Part shown: in pieces, positions 6,736-15,845 of the stretch | Numbering within the stretch: position 1 is the stretch's first letter | Layout: the number at the start of each line of letters is the position of its first letter | Source of the DNA: Candidatus Nitrosotenuis chungbukensis | Lineage (GTDB): Archaea > Thermoproteota > Nitrososphaeria > Nitrososphaerales > Nitrosopumilaceae | Assembly: GCF_000685395.1 (NCBI RefSeq) | Contig: NZ_AVSQ01000021.1 | Span: 45,642 to 109,641, forward strand | Direction: 5' to 3' | Length of the DNA stretch: 64,000 nucleotides | Notes under the pieces: generated by a model | Databases searched by the model: none | Told to the model about the DNA's origin: nothing | What the model saw: the letters and a program-made list of their open reading frames with translations, nothing else | Position numbers and translations under genes: made by a program

Positions 6736-9243
6736 ATGAAGTATTCCTGCCCAAAGTGCAAGTCGGCACTTGAGATCCAAAAGACGTTCAACAAAAAATA
6801 CATGATAACGTGCAAGTGCGGCCTTGAGGACCTAGTCGAGTTTGCAAAAAACATGGACGAGGTGTACCTGGAGTTCTTGGCAAGGTACGACGATGGGTCC
6901 ACTCCGGGCAAAAAGCAGCTAAAGGCAGAGCTAAAAGAATCAGGAATAATCCGCGACGAATCTGAGATAAAGAAGATGATCGGAAATGCCTCCCCAGATC
7001 CCATAACAAAGGAGGTGCTTTATTCAAAAAAAGACTACATCTCATATTACAAGGCAGTGACAAGCCCGCCGCCAGAAATGGGAAGTCCAGTCGAGGACTT
7101 GGGGCTAGATGACGGAATGACAAGATACCTGCGTGAAAAGGGCATCACTCAGTTCTACAGATTCCAGGAAGAGGCAATACGGGAGATAATTTTCGGCCAG
7201 AACGTTGTAATTACTGCGCCAACTGCGTCTGGAAAGACAGAGGCATTTGCCATCCCAGTGATACAGAAAGTTGCAAGCGACAGCAGTAAGGGGGGAATAC
7301 TTGCGATATTTGTGTACCCTACAAAGGCACTTGCCCGGGACCAGATCCCAAAGATCATGGAAATTGCAAAAAGCGTCGGCGTCTTGGCAGACGTCTTTGA
7401 CGGCGACACAAAGGAATCAGAGCGGGCAAAAATCATTGACTTCCCTCCCCAGATAATAGTTACAAATTTTGACGTCTTGCACTATCACATGATGTACAGG
7501 ACAAAGTTTGCGTCCGCATGTACCACTGCAAAGTTCCTAGTGGTGGACGAGGCGCACGTGTACTCTGGCATATTTGGCTCAAACGTGCACTATATCATAA
7601 AGCGCCTCAAACGAATCTGCAAGAAAATCCAGTTTGTCGCATCGTCTGCCACCTTGGATAACGCAAAAGAGTTTTGCGAGGATCTCTTTGGCGCAAAGAT
7701 GGACCTCATACAGGGCTCCGGAAAAAAAGGCGAGACGGATTTGGTCATGATATTTCCGTCGCTTAGGACCCAGAGGGCGCTCATGATCGACCTGCTTGAA
7801 AAACTGACATCAAAGAAGCACAAGACAATGGTGTTTTCAAATTCGCATCTAAACTCTGAGCTAATAGCGATGCAGGCAAGAAAAAAGAAGATAGACATCA
7901 AGGTGCACCGAGCTGGGCTGATGGCAAACTATAGGAACTTTGTAGAAAGGTCATTCAAGGAGGACAGGCTTTCTGCAATATCGTGCACCCCAACACTTGA
8001 GCTTGGAATAGACGTAGGAAACGTTGACGGCGTGATATCGTCCACCATCCCGATCAACAGGTTGCTCCAGAGAATAGGGAGGGCTGCAAGAAAGGGGCAG
8101 CGGGGATTTGCTTTTTTGGCGCTTGGAAATGATCCGATTTCACAGTACTACAAGAACCACCCTGACAACTATTTTGAGGACGTAGAGCAGACATACATCG
8201 ATCCAAAAAATCCGTTTGTGGAGGAGTTCCAAGTGCTTGCAATGGCGTGCGACAAGCCAATTGCCATGCACGAGATGGCAGAGCATTCAGAGGCGATAAG
8301 AAAACATGTAGAGTCGGGAAGACTGGTTTTGCAGGAAAACCGGTATGTCCCCAACTATCCTGCCATAAAGGACATGCAAAGTGAATACAGCATACGCGGG
8401 ATTGGAAAGTCAATTGATATTTTCCTAAACGAGAAAAAGGTAGGCGACAGGGTCCTCCCGATGGCACTAGAGGAATTGCACGAGTCTGCAATCTATTTTC
8501 TTGCAGGAATGCGCTACAAGGTAAAGGAGTTCGATTATCCGAAAAAACAGTTTGCAAAGATTGTTTCCATCCCGCGGAACTACCCGTACTATACAAGGGC
8601 GCTTACCGAGGAATGGCCTACAATTGAGACAATATACGAGAAAAGGAGGGCATTTGGTGCAGAGGTCTGCTTTTGCAAGCTGCATATCCAAAAGAAGGTA
8701 TACGGTTATGTCAACATCGAGCTTGGGCAGGAGGTGACCCAGGGACAAAAGATCCTCCTTGAGAATCCGCTAGAATACGACTTTGTGACAAAGGGAATCG
8801 TGATACACGCGCCAAGGCCTACAGACGAGATGAAAAAGTCAGAAAACTCTGAATACACGGAGGCAAGCGGGTACCACGCGACAGAGCACATCATAATTGA
8901 GGGAAGCAACATGGTGACAGGCGGAGTGTCGCAGGACTTGGGCGGAATATCGCTTGGAACGTCTGGGCTAATTTTCATCTATGACGGGGCAATAGGCGGA
9001 AATGGCGCAAGCAAGGCACTGTACGACAGGCTGGAAAAAGCACTAGAGCGCAGCCTGCACATCGTAAAGGAGTGCCCGTGCACAAACGAGGCAGGATGCC
9101 CCCGCTGCACGTTCTCGTACAGATGCGGGAACAACAACGAATTCTTGCACAAAAAGGCCTCAAACGAGATACTGCAGAGAATCAACGACGGCGAAATCAC
9201 AGACATCATAGAGCCAACAGAGGGAGATAGGCCGCTGGTATAA
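6736..9243 (+). CDS. DEAD/DEAH helicase with C-terminal Zn/DUF1998 domain (MrfA/YprA/Lhr-like)
   Basis: An 835-residue superfamily 2 helicase. The N-terminus has a zinc ribbon (CPKCKS then CKCG) and a linker. Helicase motifs follow: TAPTASGKTE (motif I, residues about 158-167), VDEAH (about 270), SSAT, TPTLELGIDVGNVD and QRIGRAARKGQ (motif VI, about 447). The C-terminus holds a DUF1998-like domain with a four-cysteine cluster (CPCTNEAGCPRC, then YRCGNNN). This is the MrfA/YprA and Hrq1-like architecture, linked to repair of mitomycin-type lesions in bacteria, so a DNA-repair role is likely. An in-frame GTG at 6727 is an alternative start. Confidence 0.88.
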   Translation: MKYSCPKCKSALEIQKTFNKKYMITCKCGLEDLVEFAKNMDEVYLEFLARYDDGSTPGKKQLKAELKESGIIRDESEIKKMIGNASPDPITKEVLYSKKDYISYYKAVTSPPPEMGSPVEDLGLDDGMTRYLREKGITQFYRFQEEAIREIIFGQNVVITAPTASGKTEAFAIPVIQKVASDSSKGGILAIFVYPTKALARDQIPKIMEIAKSVGVLADVFDGDTKESERAKIIDFPPQIIVTNFDVLHYHMMYRTKFASACTTAKFLVVDEAHVYSGIFGSNVHYIIKRLKRICKKIQFVASSATLDNAKEFCEDLFGAKMDLIQGSGKKGETDLVMIFPSLRTQRALMIDLLEKLTSKKHKTMVFSNSHLNSELIAMQARKKKIDIKVHRAGLMANYRNFVERSFKEDRLSAISCTPTLELGIDVGNVDGVISSTIPINRLLQRIGRAARKGQRGFAFLALGNDPISQYYKNHPDNYFEDVEQTYIDPKNPFVEEFQVLAMACDKPIAMHEMAEHSEAIRKHVESGRLVLQENRYVPNYPAIKDMQSEYSIRGIGKSIDIFLNEKKVGDRVLPMALEELHESAIYFLAGMRYKVKEFDYPKKQFAKIVSIPRNYPYYTRALTEEWPTIETIYEKRRAFGAEVCFCKLHIQKKVYGYVNIELGQEVTQGQKILLENPLEYDFVTKGIVIHAPRPTDEMKKSENSEYTEASGYHATEHIIIEGSNMVTGGVSQDLGGISLGTSGLIFIYDGAIGGNGASKALYDRLEKALERSLHIVKECPCTNEAGCPRCTFSYRCGNNNEFLHKKASNEILQRINDGEITDIIEPTEGDRPLV

Positions 9244-9297
9244 TTTGCAAGGCAAGTGATTTTACAATTAATTAAGAACCACAAACAAACACTACAC

Positions 9298-10125
9298 ATG
9301 GAAAAAGTTGCCCTGGTTACTGGATGCTCAAGCGGAATAGGGCTAGAGACCGCACTAGGACTTGCACGTGACGGCTACTTTACGTATGCGTCAATGCGCA
9401 ACACATCCAAGTCGTCTAAAATTGAGCAGGCCGCAAAAAAAGAAAACCTCACTCTAAAGGTAATCCAGCTAGACGTCGATGACAAGGACTCGATAAAAAA
9501 CGCAGTGTCACAGATAGTCAAGGAGAAAAACAGGCTGGACGTTCTGGTAAACAATGCAGGATATGGAATTTTCGGATGTCTTGAGGATATTTCAGTTGAG
9601 GAGTTAAAGGAACAGTTTGAGACGAATTTTTTTGGGGCGGTAAGACTGATTCACGAGGTTGCGCCAATCATGAGAAATCAAAAGGCGGGCACAATTGTGA
9701 ATGTGAGCTCTGTCGCCGGAAGAATAGGATTTCCTGGCTCACCTGCTTACATTAGCTCAAAGTTTGCACTAGAGGGGCTAAGCGAGTGCATGAGGTACGA
9801 GATGGCGCCGTTTGGAATAAACACCATAATCATTGAACCGGGAGTGATAAAGACAAACTTTCTTGATTCCATGAGAATGCCAAAGAGCCCAAGGCCTGAC
9901 TCGCCGTACAAGGAGCTCACAGACAAGGTGGTTGGCGGGATCAAGATGATGGCGCAGATGGGAACCCCTCCAAAAGAAGTGGCAGACACGATAGTTCGGG
10001 TGCTAAAGGAGAAAAACCCGCTTCCAAGATACCCGGTAGGAAATGACGCTGCAATGTTCCTTGAGGCAAAAAAGATGAAAACTGACATCGAGTTTGAGAA
10101 CTATCTCAAAAAAGAACTGTTCTAG
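9298..10125 (+). CDS. Short-chain dehydrogenase/reductase
   Basis: A 275-residue classical SDR. The N-terminal cofactor motif TGCSSGIG follows immediately after the start (VALVTGCSSGIGLETA), the structural NNAG motif is present (VNNAGYGIFG), the catalytic Ser is in VSSVAGRIG and the Tyr-Lys pair is in YISSK. I start at the ATG at 9298; a GTG at 9256 would add 14 residues that do not fit the fold. It reduces or oxidises an unidentified alcohol or ketone with NAD(P). It stands alone, 54 bases after the helicase gene. Confidence 0.85.
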   Translation: MEKVALVTGCSSGIGLETALGLARDGYFTYASMRNTSKSSKIEQAAKKENLTLKVIQLDVDDKDSIKNAVSQIVKEKNRLDVLVNNAGYGIFGCLEDISVEELKEQFETNFFGAVRLIHEVAPIMRNQKAGTIVNVSSVAGRIGFPGSPAYISSKFALEGLSECMRYEMAPFGINTIIIEPGVIKTNFLDSMRMPKSPRPDSPYKELTDKVVGGIKMMAQMGTPPKEVADTIVRVLKEKNPLPRYPVGNDAAMFLEAKKMKTDIEFENYLKKELF

Positions 10126-10355
10126 ATCAGATTTTAGGCATTTATTCAAAATAAAAACCGCGCACATCAGATGGTTTTTTTGTAAATGTACGTTACCCCC
10201 TAAATTCTAAAATTTCACAGATTTTTATAAAAAAGGCGGGCATACTGAACAGATAATTTGACAGGATGAGATTCGGCAAAAGCCACCAGTGGTTAAATTG
10301 ATATATGCTAGATAACGAGTTTTTATCAAAGTCTGCAATTTAGGCATGATAAATT

Positions 10356-11921
10356 ATGAAATGGAAAACACTACAACACAATGGGATAATATTTCCGCCT
10401 GATTACGAGCCAAAGGGGTTTACGATCAAGATAAAGGGCCAGCCAGTAAAGCTTGACGCAAACCAGGAGGAGATGGCATACCAGTGGGCAAAGAAAAAGG
10501 ACACGCCGTATGTCAAGGACGCAGTTTTTCAAAAGAACTTTGTTGCGGACTTTGCTGCCACGTTTGGCGGCAAGTTCAAGGGATTGAGCATTTCTGATAT
10601 CGATTTTACCGAGGCATTCAAGCTAGTGGACAAGGAAAAGTCCTCCCGTGAACTGATGACAAAGGAGGAGAAAAAATCAATCGCGCAAAAAAGAAAGGAG
10701 CTGCGAGAAAAGATGAAAGGAATCTACGGAAAGGCGATACTTGACGGACATGAGGTGGAGGTTGCAAACTACATGGCAGAGCCGCCTGGAATTTTCATAG
10801 GGAGGGGAGATCACCCGATGAGGGGAAAGTGGAAGCCGAAGATCACTCATAGGGACGTAATTCTGAATTTAGGCAAGGAGGCAAAGGTCCCTCCAGGAGA
10901 CTGGAAAAAAATAGTGCATGAACACGATTCCATGTGGCTTGCGTGTTGGACCGATGTTCTTTCTGAGAAGATAAAGTACGTGTGGCTTGCAGACACGGCA
11001 GGACTCAAGCAGGAGCGAGACATGGCAAAATACGACAAGGCTGCAAAGCTTGGAAAAGAGATCAAAAAGATAGAGGACGCCATCACAAAAGGAATGAACA
11101 GTAAGGACCCAAAGGTCAGCCGCATTGCAACTGTTTGCTATATCATTTACAGGACATCGATGAGAGTCGGAGACGAAAAGGACCCTGACGAGGCAGACAC
11201 CGTCGGTGCCACAACACTCCGAAAGGAGCACGTAAAGCTTGAAGATGACAAGATTCACTTTGACTTTTTGGGAAAAGACAGTGTCAGATGGCAGGAAACC
11301 ATACGTGCCGAGGGAAACGACAAGTCGCTGTATGAAAACCTGAAGAAACTGACTGCAAACAAGAGCCCAAAGGACGAGATCTTTCACGACATCACGTCAA
11401 GGCACGTAAACGCGTTTTTGGGCGGAATAGTAAAGGGCCTGACTGCAAAGGTCTTCAGAACATACCTTGCCACGACACAGGTGAAGAACTATCTCAAGGA
11501 CAAGCTTGACGTAAAGGGAAAAAGCGAGACTGAGAAACTATACATTGCAAAAATGGCAAACCTGCAGGCCGCAATGATGTGCAACCACAAGAGGACCATC
11601 CCGAAGAACTTTGAGGAGACGCTGCAAAAGAAAAGAGAGACCCTGAAAAATCTTGAAAAGGTAAAGGTAAAAACAGACAAGCAAAAAGAGCGCCTAAAGG
11701 AAAGGGCGAAAAAACTCGAGCTTGCAATCACGCTCACAGAGCAGACAAAGGACTACAACTTGGGAACGTCGCTTCGCAACTATATCGACCCACGCGTATT
11801 CAAGGCTTGGACAGACGAGGTAAAAGCAGAGTGGGAAAAACTCTACACCACTTCGCTTCAGAGAAAATTCCTCTGGGTAAAAAACGTAAACACCAGTTGG
11901 AAAGAAATAATGTCCCAGTAA
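10356..11921 (+). CDS. topIB: DNA topoisomerase IB (eukaryotic type)
   Basis: A 521-residue type IB topoisomerase, the eukaryote-like enzyme found in Nitrososphaeria. The N-terminal core domain begins with HNGIIFPPDYEP and contains the YMAEPPGIFIGRGDHP region typical of eukaryotic Top1. Catalytic residues visible are the Arg in TSMRVGDEKD, the Lys in FLGKDSVRW, the Arg in AKVFRTYLAT and the nucleophilic Tyr476 in SLRNYIDPR. Between the core and the Tyr is a short Lys-rich coiled-coil linker (residues about 415-460). The enzyme relaxes both positive and negative supercoils. TTTTTATCA upstream may be part of its promoter. It is a useful lineage marker. Confidence 0.95.
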   Translation: MKWKTLQHNGIIFPPDYEPKGFTIKIKGQPVKLDANQEEMAYQWAKKKDTPYVKDAVFQKNFVADFAATFGGKFKGLSISDIDFTEAFKLVDKEKSSRELMTKEEKKSIAQKRKELREKMKGIYGKAILDGHEVEVANYMAEPPGIFIGRGDHPMRGKWKPKITHRDVILNLGKEAKVPPGDWKKIVHEHDSMWLACWTDVLSEKIKYVWLADTAGLKQERDMAKYDKAAKLGKEIKKIEDAITKGMNSKDPKVSRIATVCYIIYRTSMRVGDEKDPDEADTVGATTLRKEHVKLEDDKIHFDFLGKDSVRWQETIRAEGNDKSLYENLKKLTANKSPKDEIFHDITSRHVNAFLGGIVKGLTAKVFRTYLATTQVKNYLKDKLDVKGKSETEKLYIAKMANLQAAMMCNHKRTIPKNFEETLQKKRETLKNLEKVKVKTDKQKERLKERAKKLELAITLTEQTKDYNLGTSLRNYIDPRVFKAWTDEVKAEWEKLYTTSLQRKFLWVKNVNTSWKEIMSQ

Positions 11922-12022
11922 TTTTTTGAACCAGATCACATTTTTCAGATTTTGCCAAAACCTGCCTGAACCAAAATAATTGTAGAATCATTTAATTGCG
12001 CCATGAAATTAGGCGTTTTTGT

Positions 12023-12115
12023 GCCGGGGTAGCTCAGCCTGGTTAGAGTGCCAGTCTCCAGCAAAGGGCATTACTCATAATCTGGAGGTCGTGGGTTCAA
12101 AACCCACCCCCGGCA
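12023..12115 (+). tRNA. Elongator tRNA-Met(CAU) with a non-canonical intron
   Basis: The acceptor stem GCCGGGG pairs with CCCCGGC and is followed by discriminator A; CCA is not encoded. D-stem GCUC/GAGU and T-stem GUGGG/CCCAC are present. Removing 18 bases (12055-12072) gives an anticodon stem CCAGA/UCUGG with five perfect pairs and loop CUCAUAA, anticodon CAU. The alternative, a tRNA-Trp (CCA) with an intron at 37/38, leaves a U-U mismatch and no bulge-helix-bulge fold, so I reject it. The lack of an initiator-type acceptor supports elongator Met. Confidence 0.88.
12055..12072 (+). other. 18-base tRNA intron at position 30/31
   Basis: The intron boundaries fold as a complete bulge-helix-bulge: outer helix GAG (22-24) with CUC (32-34), central helix UGCC (25-28) with GGCA (intron bases 13-16), and three-base bulges AG^U and UU^A at the two cuts. 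This is the substrate of the archaeal splicing endonuclease. The intron lies inside the anticodon stem rather than at 37/38. Confidence 0.82.
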
Positions 12116-12118
12116 GAC

Positions 12119-12130
12119 ACTCTTTTTTTA
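12119..12130 (+). terminator. T-run after tRNA-Met
   Basis: ACTCTTTTTTTAAT follows the tRNA end by a few bases; a run of seven T is the usual archaeal termination signal. Confidence 0.6.
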
Positions 12131-12286
12131 ATATCCCCTGCAGGTTTTGATCATTTGCAGGGTTTGAACGGATAGTAAATCCACTAGGTTGGAATTAATC
12201 TCGAATCTAGTGAGAACCAGTAACCATTTTGGACTAATTTTAGACCCAGATTATGCGTAAAATGGATGGATTTTGGATTCTGAGCA

Positions 12287-12550
12287 TTATGGATTCTTTC
12301 TTTTTCTATCCACAAGCAAAACTACCCCACCAGCAATTTGGACGATTATTCCCGTTATGAAGTCGAATCTGCCTATGACAAAAACAACATAGTAAAATCC
12401 CTCTATTGAGCGCATGGTCGAAGAATCTGTCTTGCCAAACCAATCACTTACAAACGAAATAAAAAAGGAAAACCCAAAAAGAACTAGAAAATATCCAGTA
12501 TCAGAATTACAAAACCGCGTTTCACGTGTTTTATGATTGAGTCTTCTCAA
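12287..12550 (-). CDS. Small two-helix membrane protein, hypothetical
   Basis: An 87-residue reading frame with two hydrophobic segments (GYFLVLFGFSFFISFVSDWF and the stretch FITGIIVQIAGGVVLLVD) and a basic C-terminus (RKRKNP), consistent with an inner-membrane protein. No family is recognised and the flanks are non-coding, so it may be a real orphan gene or a chance frame in an AT-rich area. Confidence 0.4.
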   Translation of the reverse strand: MRRLNHKTRETRFCNSDTGYFLVLFGFSFFISFVSDWFGKTDSSTMRSIEGFYYVVFVIGRFDFITGIIVQIAGGVVLLVDRKRKNP

Positions 12551-12943
12551 GGTGTGCTACAGAATGTCGCTATTTTGGTATTTTTAGAAAGTGATTAAAC
12601 GGTAAGTCACCCTACTTGTTTCATGATCTTTCTAAAAATGATAAGAAGGTAATACTGTATGAAACCACGAAATAATGATAGGCGTAGTTTAGTACATTTT
12701 TGCGAAGAAAATTGCGGAAGGCTATAAAGTTTTGCCTATCCAGTTTAGACAGATAACTGCTGTTATGTGTTGAACGAACATAATATGCATGATCAAGTTT
12801 TTTGTTGTTAAAAAAAATGTAAACTGCAAAAAAGAAAGCATTGCAATAAACACACCGTCAATTACCTATATGACAATTAAGAATTCACACAAATTTACAG
12901 ATGCAGTATTTTTAGGATCTGAAGAATTGGTGAGATATTAAAC
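12551..12943. other. Intergenic region without recognised gene
   Basis: About 390 AT-rich bases. Only very short frames occur (for example a 22-codon frame starting at 12659) and no tRNA-like or strong hairpin structure was seen. The last 40 bases should hold the promoter of the metalloprotease gene. Confidence 0.5.
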
Positions 12944-13858
12944 TTGGAACAAGAGAGAATGATAGATCTTGAGCAGCAAAAGATCATATTTGCACACATA
13001 ACCAAAATAATGAAAAACAGAATCGAAGTACTTGAAAACCAGAGAAACATCGCATCATACGCACTAGCTGCAAAAATCGCATCCGAGTCAGGCACAAAGA
13101 CATTAAAAAAACGAATCAATCTCAGAACCATTTGCTGTATAGCCATATGTACAATTATGGCGTCTGGATCCGTTATCGCAATTACTCAGTTAAAGTCAGA
13201 TGAAGTTGTAACACCATTCAAGACAAGATACATGGTAGAAAATCTTAATGGGGATACCGTAGACACGTGGAAATTTTGGAAAATCGATGCAGAGTCCACG
13301 CTGGTTGTAAATATTGTAAACTCGGGCATTGTTGACGAGCGCAAAATAAAGTCGATAAAAGACGCCATTCTTTCAACGGACAAAATAATCATAGACGATT
13401 CTATCACTCACAAGGGACTAGGCACCAGCTCAACTTACTTTGCCGGGTGGAGGGGAGCACTGGAGGAATCTTCGATGATAAAAACAGAATACGCGATACC
13501 GATCAAGTTCAAAATAATTGAATCTGAGTCTGAAATAGGAAACATAATCATAAAACTATCTACGCTAAAAGACCAGGACGGCTATTCGGGATTTACAAAG
13601 TCAACAGTCGATGGGAATGAAATCCTCAAGTCGCAGATTATCATCTATGATGCAGATGGTATTTCTGATGAGGGACTAGCGGCAATAGTAAGGCATGAGT
13701 TCGGTCATGCGATTGGTCTTGGTCATTCGACAGCCCCTGAGGACTTAATGGCACCTACAATAAACATGCAGATTCCATACATTTCTGAATGCGATACAGA
13801 CGCAGTTTCTCAGCTGTATGATGGGGTGGCAATGGACAAAACGGTGTGCATGAAATGA
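12944..13858 (+). CDS. Membrane-anchored matrixin-like zinc metalloprotease
   Basis: A 304-residue protein starting at TTG. Residues 1-60 form a charged cytoplasmic coiled coil, a membrane helix follows (ICCIAICTIMASGSVIAI, about residues 64-82), and the rest is outside. The extracellular part carries the zinc-binding motif HEFGHAIGLGH (residues 251-261) and the Met-turn region EDLMAP, as in matrixin/M10-type proteases. A propeptide with a Cys switch is not evident. The gene overlaps the following response regulator by four bases, so a link between surface proteolysis and signalling is plausible but unproven. Confidence 0.8.
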   Translation: MEQERMIDLEQQKIIFAHITKIMKNRIEVLENQRNIASYALAAKIASESGTKTLKKRINLRTICCIAICTIMASGSVIAITQLKSDEVVTPFKTRYMVENLNGDTVDTWKFWKIDAESTLVVNIVNSGIVDERKIKSIKDAILSTDKIIIDDSITHKGLGTSSTYFAGWRGALEESSMIKTEYAIPIKFKIIESESEIGNIIIKLSTLKDQDGYSGFTKSTVDGNEILKSQIIIYDADGISDEGLAAIVRHEFGHAIGLGHSTAPEDLMAPTINMQIPYISECDTDAVSQLYDGVAMDKTVCMK

Positions 13859-14262
13859 TAAAAAACGCAAATTTGACTGCAATTATTGTGGATGATGACT
13901 ATAACACGGTCGTAACTTTTACTGATTTTCTCCAGTTTAATGGAATAAGGGTGGTAGGGACTGGGTCCACAGGAAGAGACGCCGTAAAGATGTACGAGAA
14001 ACTGCGGCCAAGCGTGGTTTTTCTGGATGTAATGATGCCCAAACCATACGACGGGTTTTATGCGCTCGAAAACATTAGAAAAACAAACCCAGATGCCATA
14101 GTAATCATGATCACGGCGGATCTTACAGAGCAGACAGAAGACAGATTGAGGCAGCTATGCGCTTCCGCTATCGTGTACAAGCCTTTTGACATTAAAAGAA
14201 TCTTGCAGATATTAGATGGGTTACTGGCAAAAAATATCAGAATTGCAAAAATTAACGCATGA
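13855..14262 (+). CDS. Receiver-only response regulator
   Basis: A single receiver domain of 135 residues. Acidic pocket IIVDDD, phospho-acceptor Asp58 in VVFLDVMMP, Thr in MITAD and Lys in YKPFD are all present. No output domain is attached. The ATG at 13855 overlaps the stop of the metalloprotease gene (ATGA); a GTG at 13846 is an alternative. Closely similar in sequence to the regulator at 15093 (shared DAV-YE--RP, DGFYALE-IRK-NPDA), so they are paralogues. No histidine kinase is encoded in the window. Confidence 0.85.
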   Translation: MIKNANLTAIIVDDDYNTVVTFTDFLQFNGIRVVGTGSTGRDAVKMYEKLRPSVVFLDVMMPKPYDGFYALENIRKTNPDAIVIMITADLTEQTEDRLRQLCASAIVYKPFDIKRILQILDGLLAKNIRIAKINA

Positions 14263-14427
14263 TAGAAAACTTGTTTTTGGTTATTGAGACTGGAAATCTT
14301 GATTTGGGATGCTTAAAACGCACCACGGAATCTTTCATTGTATGGGTAAAAGATTAGTTTTATTCTGCCTAGATAGAATCTAGACTAAAAACCTGCAAAC
14401 AAACCCGTCTGGCATTAATTACAGATC

Positions 14428-14813
14428 TTATCGTTGTCGCAAAACCTTGTTGATTACCAATCCGACATTGCTTCTGTCAAATGGCTTTACGATATAATCT
14501 CGTGCCCCAATCTTCATTGCATCCTGAACAATTTGCTTTTGCTCAATAGATGTGACCATTATCACCTTTGCAACGAGATCAATTTTCATAATAGCGCGTA
14601 ACGCTTGAATGCCGTCAGCTCTTGGCATGTTCACATCCATAGTTACAAGATCTGGTTTGTGTGCCTGATATGCCTTTACTCCTTCAATGCCATCTGCTGC
14701 CTCGATTACCTCGGTAGCAAGGCCATTTCCTTTGACAATATCCTTTAAGACGGTTCTCATAAAGGAGGCATCATCGACTACTAGGATTTCTTTTCTTGTG
14801 AAACTACACTCAT
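14428..14813 (-). pseudogene. CheY-like response regulator broken by a one-base frameshift
   Basis: The body from residue DASFMRTVLKDI to VINKVLRQR is a complete CheY-type receiver (Asp in LVTMDVNMP, Thr in IMVTS, Lys in VKPFD). The longest intact frame starts at an internal Met (14760) and would lack beta-strand 1 and the acidic pocket. In the sequence upstream, ILVVDDAS is encoded in the same frame as the body, while an ATG at 14813 (MSVVSQEK) with a purine-rich ribosome site (GAGAGG) is in the other frame and runs into TAG at 14783. Restoring one A in the A-rich run at about 14788-14796 joins them into MSVVSQEKKILVVDDASF. I therefore annotate the whole as one gene with a frameshift, which may be a sequencing error. 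Confidence 0.82.
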
Positions 14814-15092
14814 CAGCTATCCTCTCGACAATTTTTTTATTGTAGGTGAATCGTAAATGATTTGAAAGAATCCTAATTTTACATGCATTTGTGTCAGGTT
14901 CATGACAGGGTATTTTATCGTTTGATAATAATGTCTAGTATGTTTACAGTGATCACAGACAATGAAAATTTTAAAACCATGAAAACTTTTCTGGTATCAA
15001 ATTGGAATCATTAGAGTCGTTAGCTCTTATCTATTTCAACTTCAATTCATCGAAGTTGGTATGTTATTAACTAATTTTTTTACATTTGATGG

Positions 15093-15455
15093 ATGACTAG
15101 TGCAATCGTGATTGATGATGACCGAGATACCGTCGAGGTTTTTGTCGACTATTTGAAAATATTAAACGTAAATGTCTTGACAAGAGGTTACTGCGGAAAA
15201 GACGCAGTCGAACTGTATGAGAGACATAGACCAGACATGGTATTTTTGGATCTTATGATGGCAGATTATGATGGGTTTTACGCACTGGAACGAATCAGAA
15301 AAATCAATCCCGATGCAAAGGTGATAGTCGTGACAGCAGACTTGAGAAGCGATATCGAGATGAAACTGTCGGCACTGAAGCCAACAGAAGTGGTTTTCAA
15401 GCCGTTTGCCCCAGAAATACTTGAAGAAATAGTCAAAAAGTATAAGAGCGCATGA
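15093..15455 (+). CDS. Receiver-only response regulator
   Basis: A 120-residue stand-alone receiver domain: IVIDDD acidic pocket, phospho-acceptor Asp53 in VFLDLMM, Thr in VVTAD and Lys in FKPF. It is a paralogue of the regulator at 13855. The leader (15061-15092) is AT-rich with a TTTTTTACA element about 14 bases before the ATG. No kinase or output domain is adjacent, so it probably acts by binding partner proteins. Confidence 0.83.
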   Translation: MTSAIVIDDDRDTVEVFVDYLKILNVNVLTRGYCGKDAVELYERHRPDMVFLDLMMADYDGFYALERIRKINPDAKVIVVTADLRSDIEMKLSALKPTEVVFKPFAPEILEEIVKKYKSA

Positions 15456-15845
15456 CTGGCGTTTAGTGAAATTTTGAAGTATAGGTTCATTTTTGATTGC
15501 AGATATTAAAATCCTAATTTGGGCTTTCTTAGCACACTACAGATTAGTATCGGTCCCACCTAGACCCGATACGATTTGGGTCTTATTTTGGATCCAAATT
15601 CTTCTAGACTCACTTGAAAGTAAGTAATGTTGTATACTTTTGAAAGATTTGAACTTTTGTCAAAATGCTTTGCTTGGGATGACAAAATGTAGGGTTTCGC
15701 GCTTTTCGCACATAACTCACCCCGGTAGACATTCTTTTTTAGTCCACACAGACGCAGTAGAGGAGTGTTGAGCCAAAAACTCGTCTCAGGGGAAATGATA
15801 TCCGTAACTACGAGTACCAAATGAGGTGAGCGCAGGGACCAGTTA
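15456..15845. other. Intergenic region with overlapping hairpins
   Basis: About 390 bases without a credible gene. A reading frame on the minus strand here (106 codons) has no recognisable domain. The notable element is the pair of mutually exclusive hairpins at 15547-15583 (listed separately). Confidence 0.5.
15547..15583. promoter_or_regulatory. Two overlapping, mutually exclusive inverted repeats
   Basis: GTATCGG (15547-15553) pairs with CCGATAC (15566-15572), and AGACCC (15562-15567) pairs with GGGTCT (15578-15583). The two stems share bases 15566-15567, so only one can form at a time. This could be a terminator/antiterminator or a protein-binding site; nothing more can be said from sequence. 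Confidence 0.35.

Noticed and set aside
12023..12115. tRNA-Trp(CCA) with canonical 37/38 intron
   Set aside because: It leaves a U-U mismatch in the anticodon stem and no bulge-helix-bulge; the Met(CAU) reading gives perfect pairs and full BHB.
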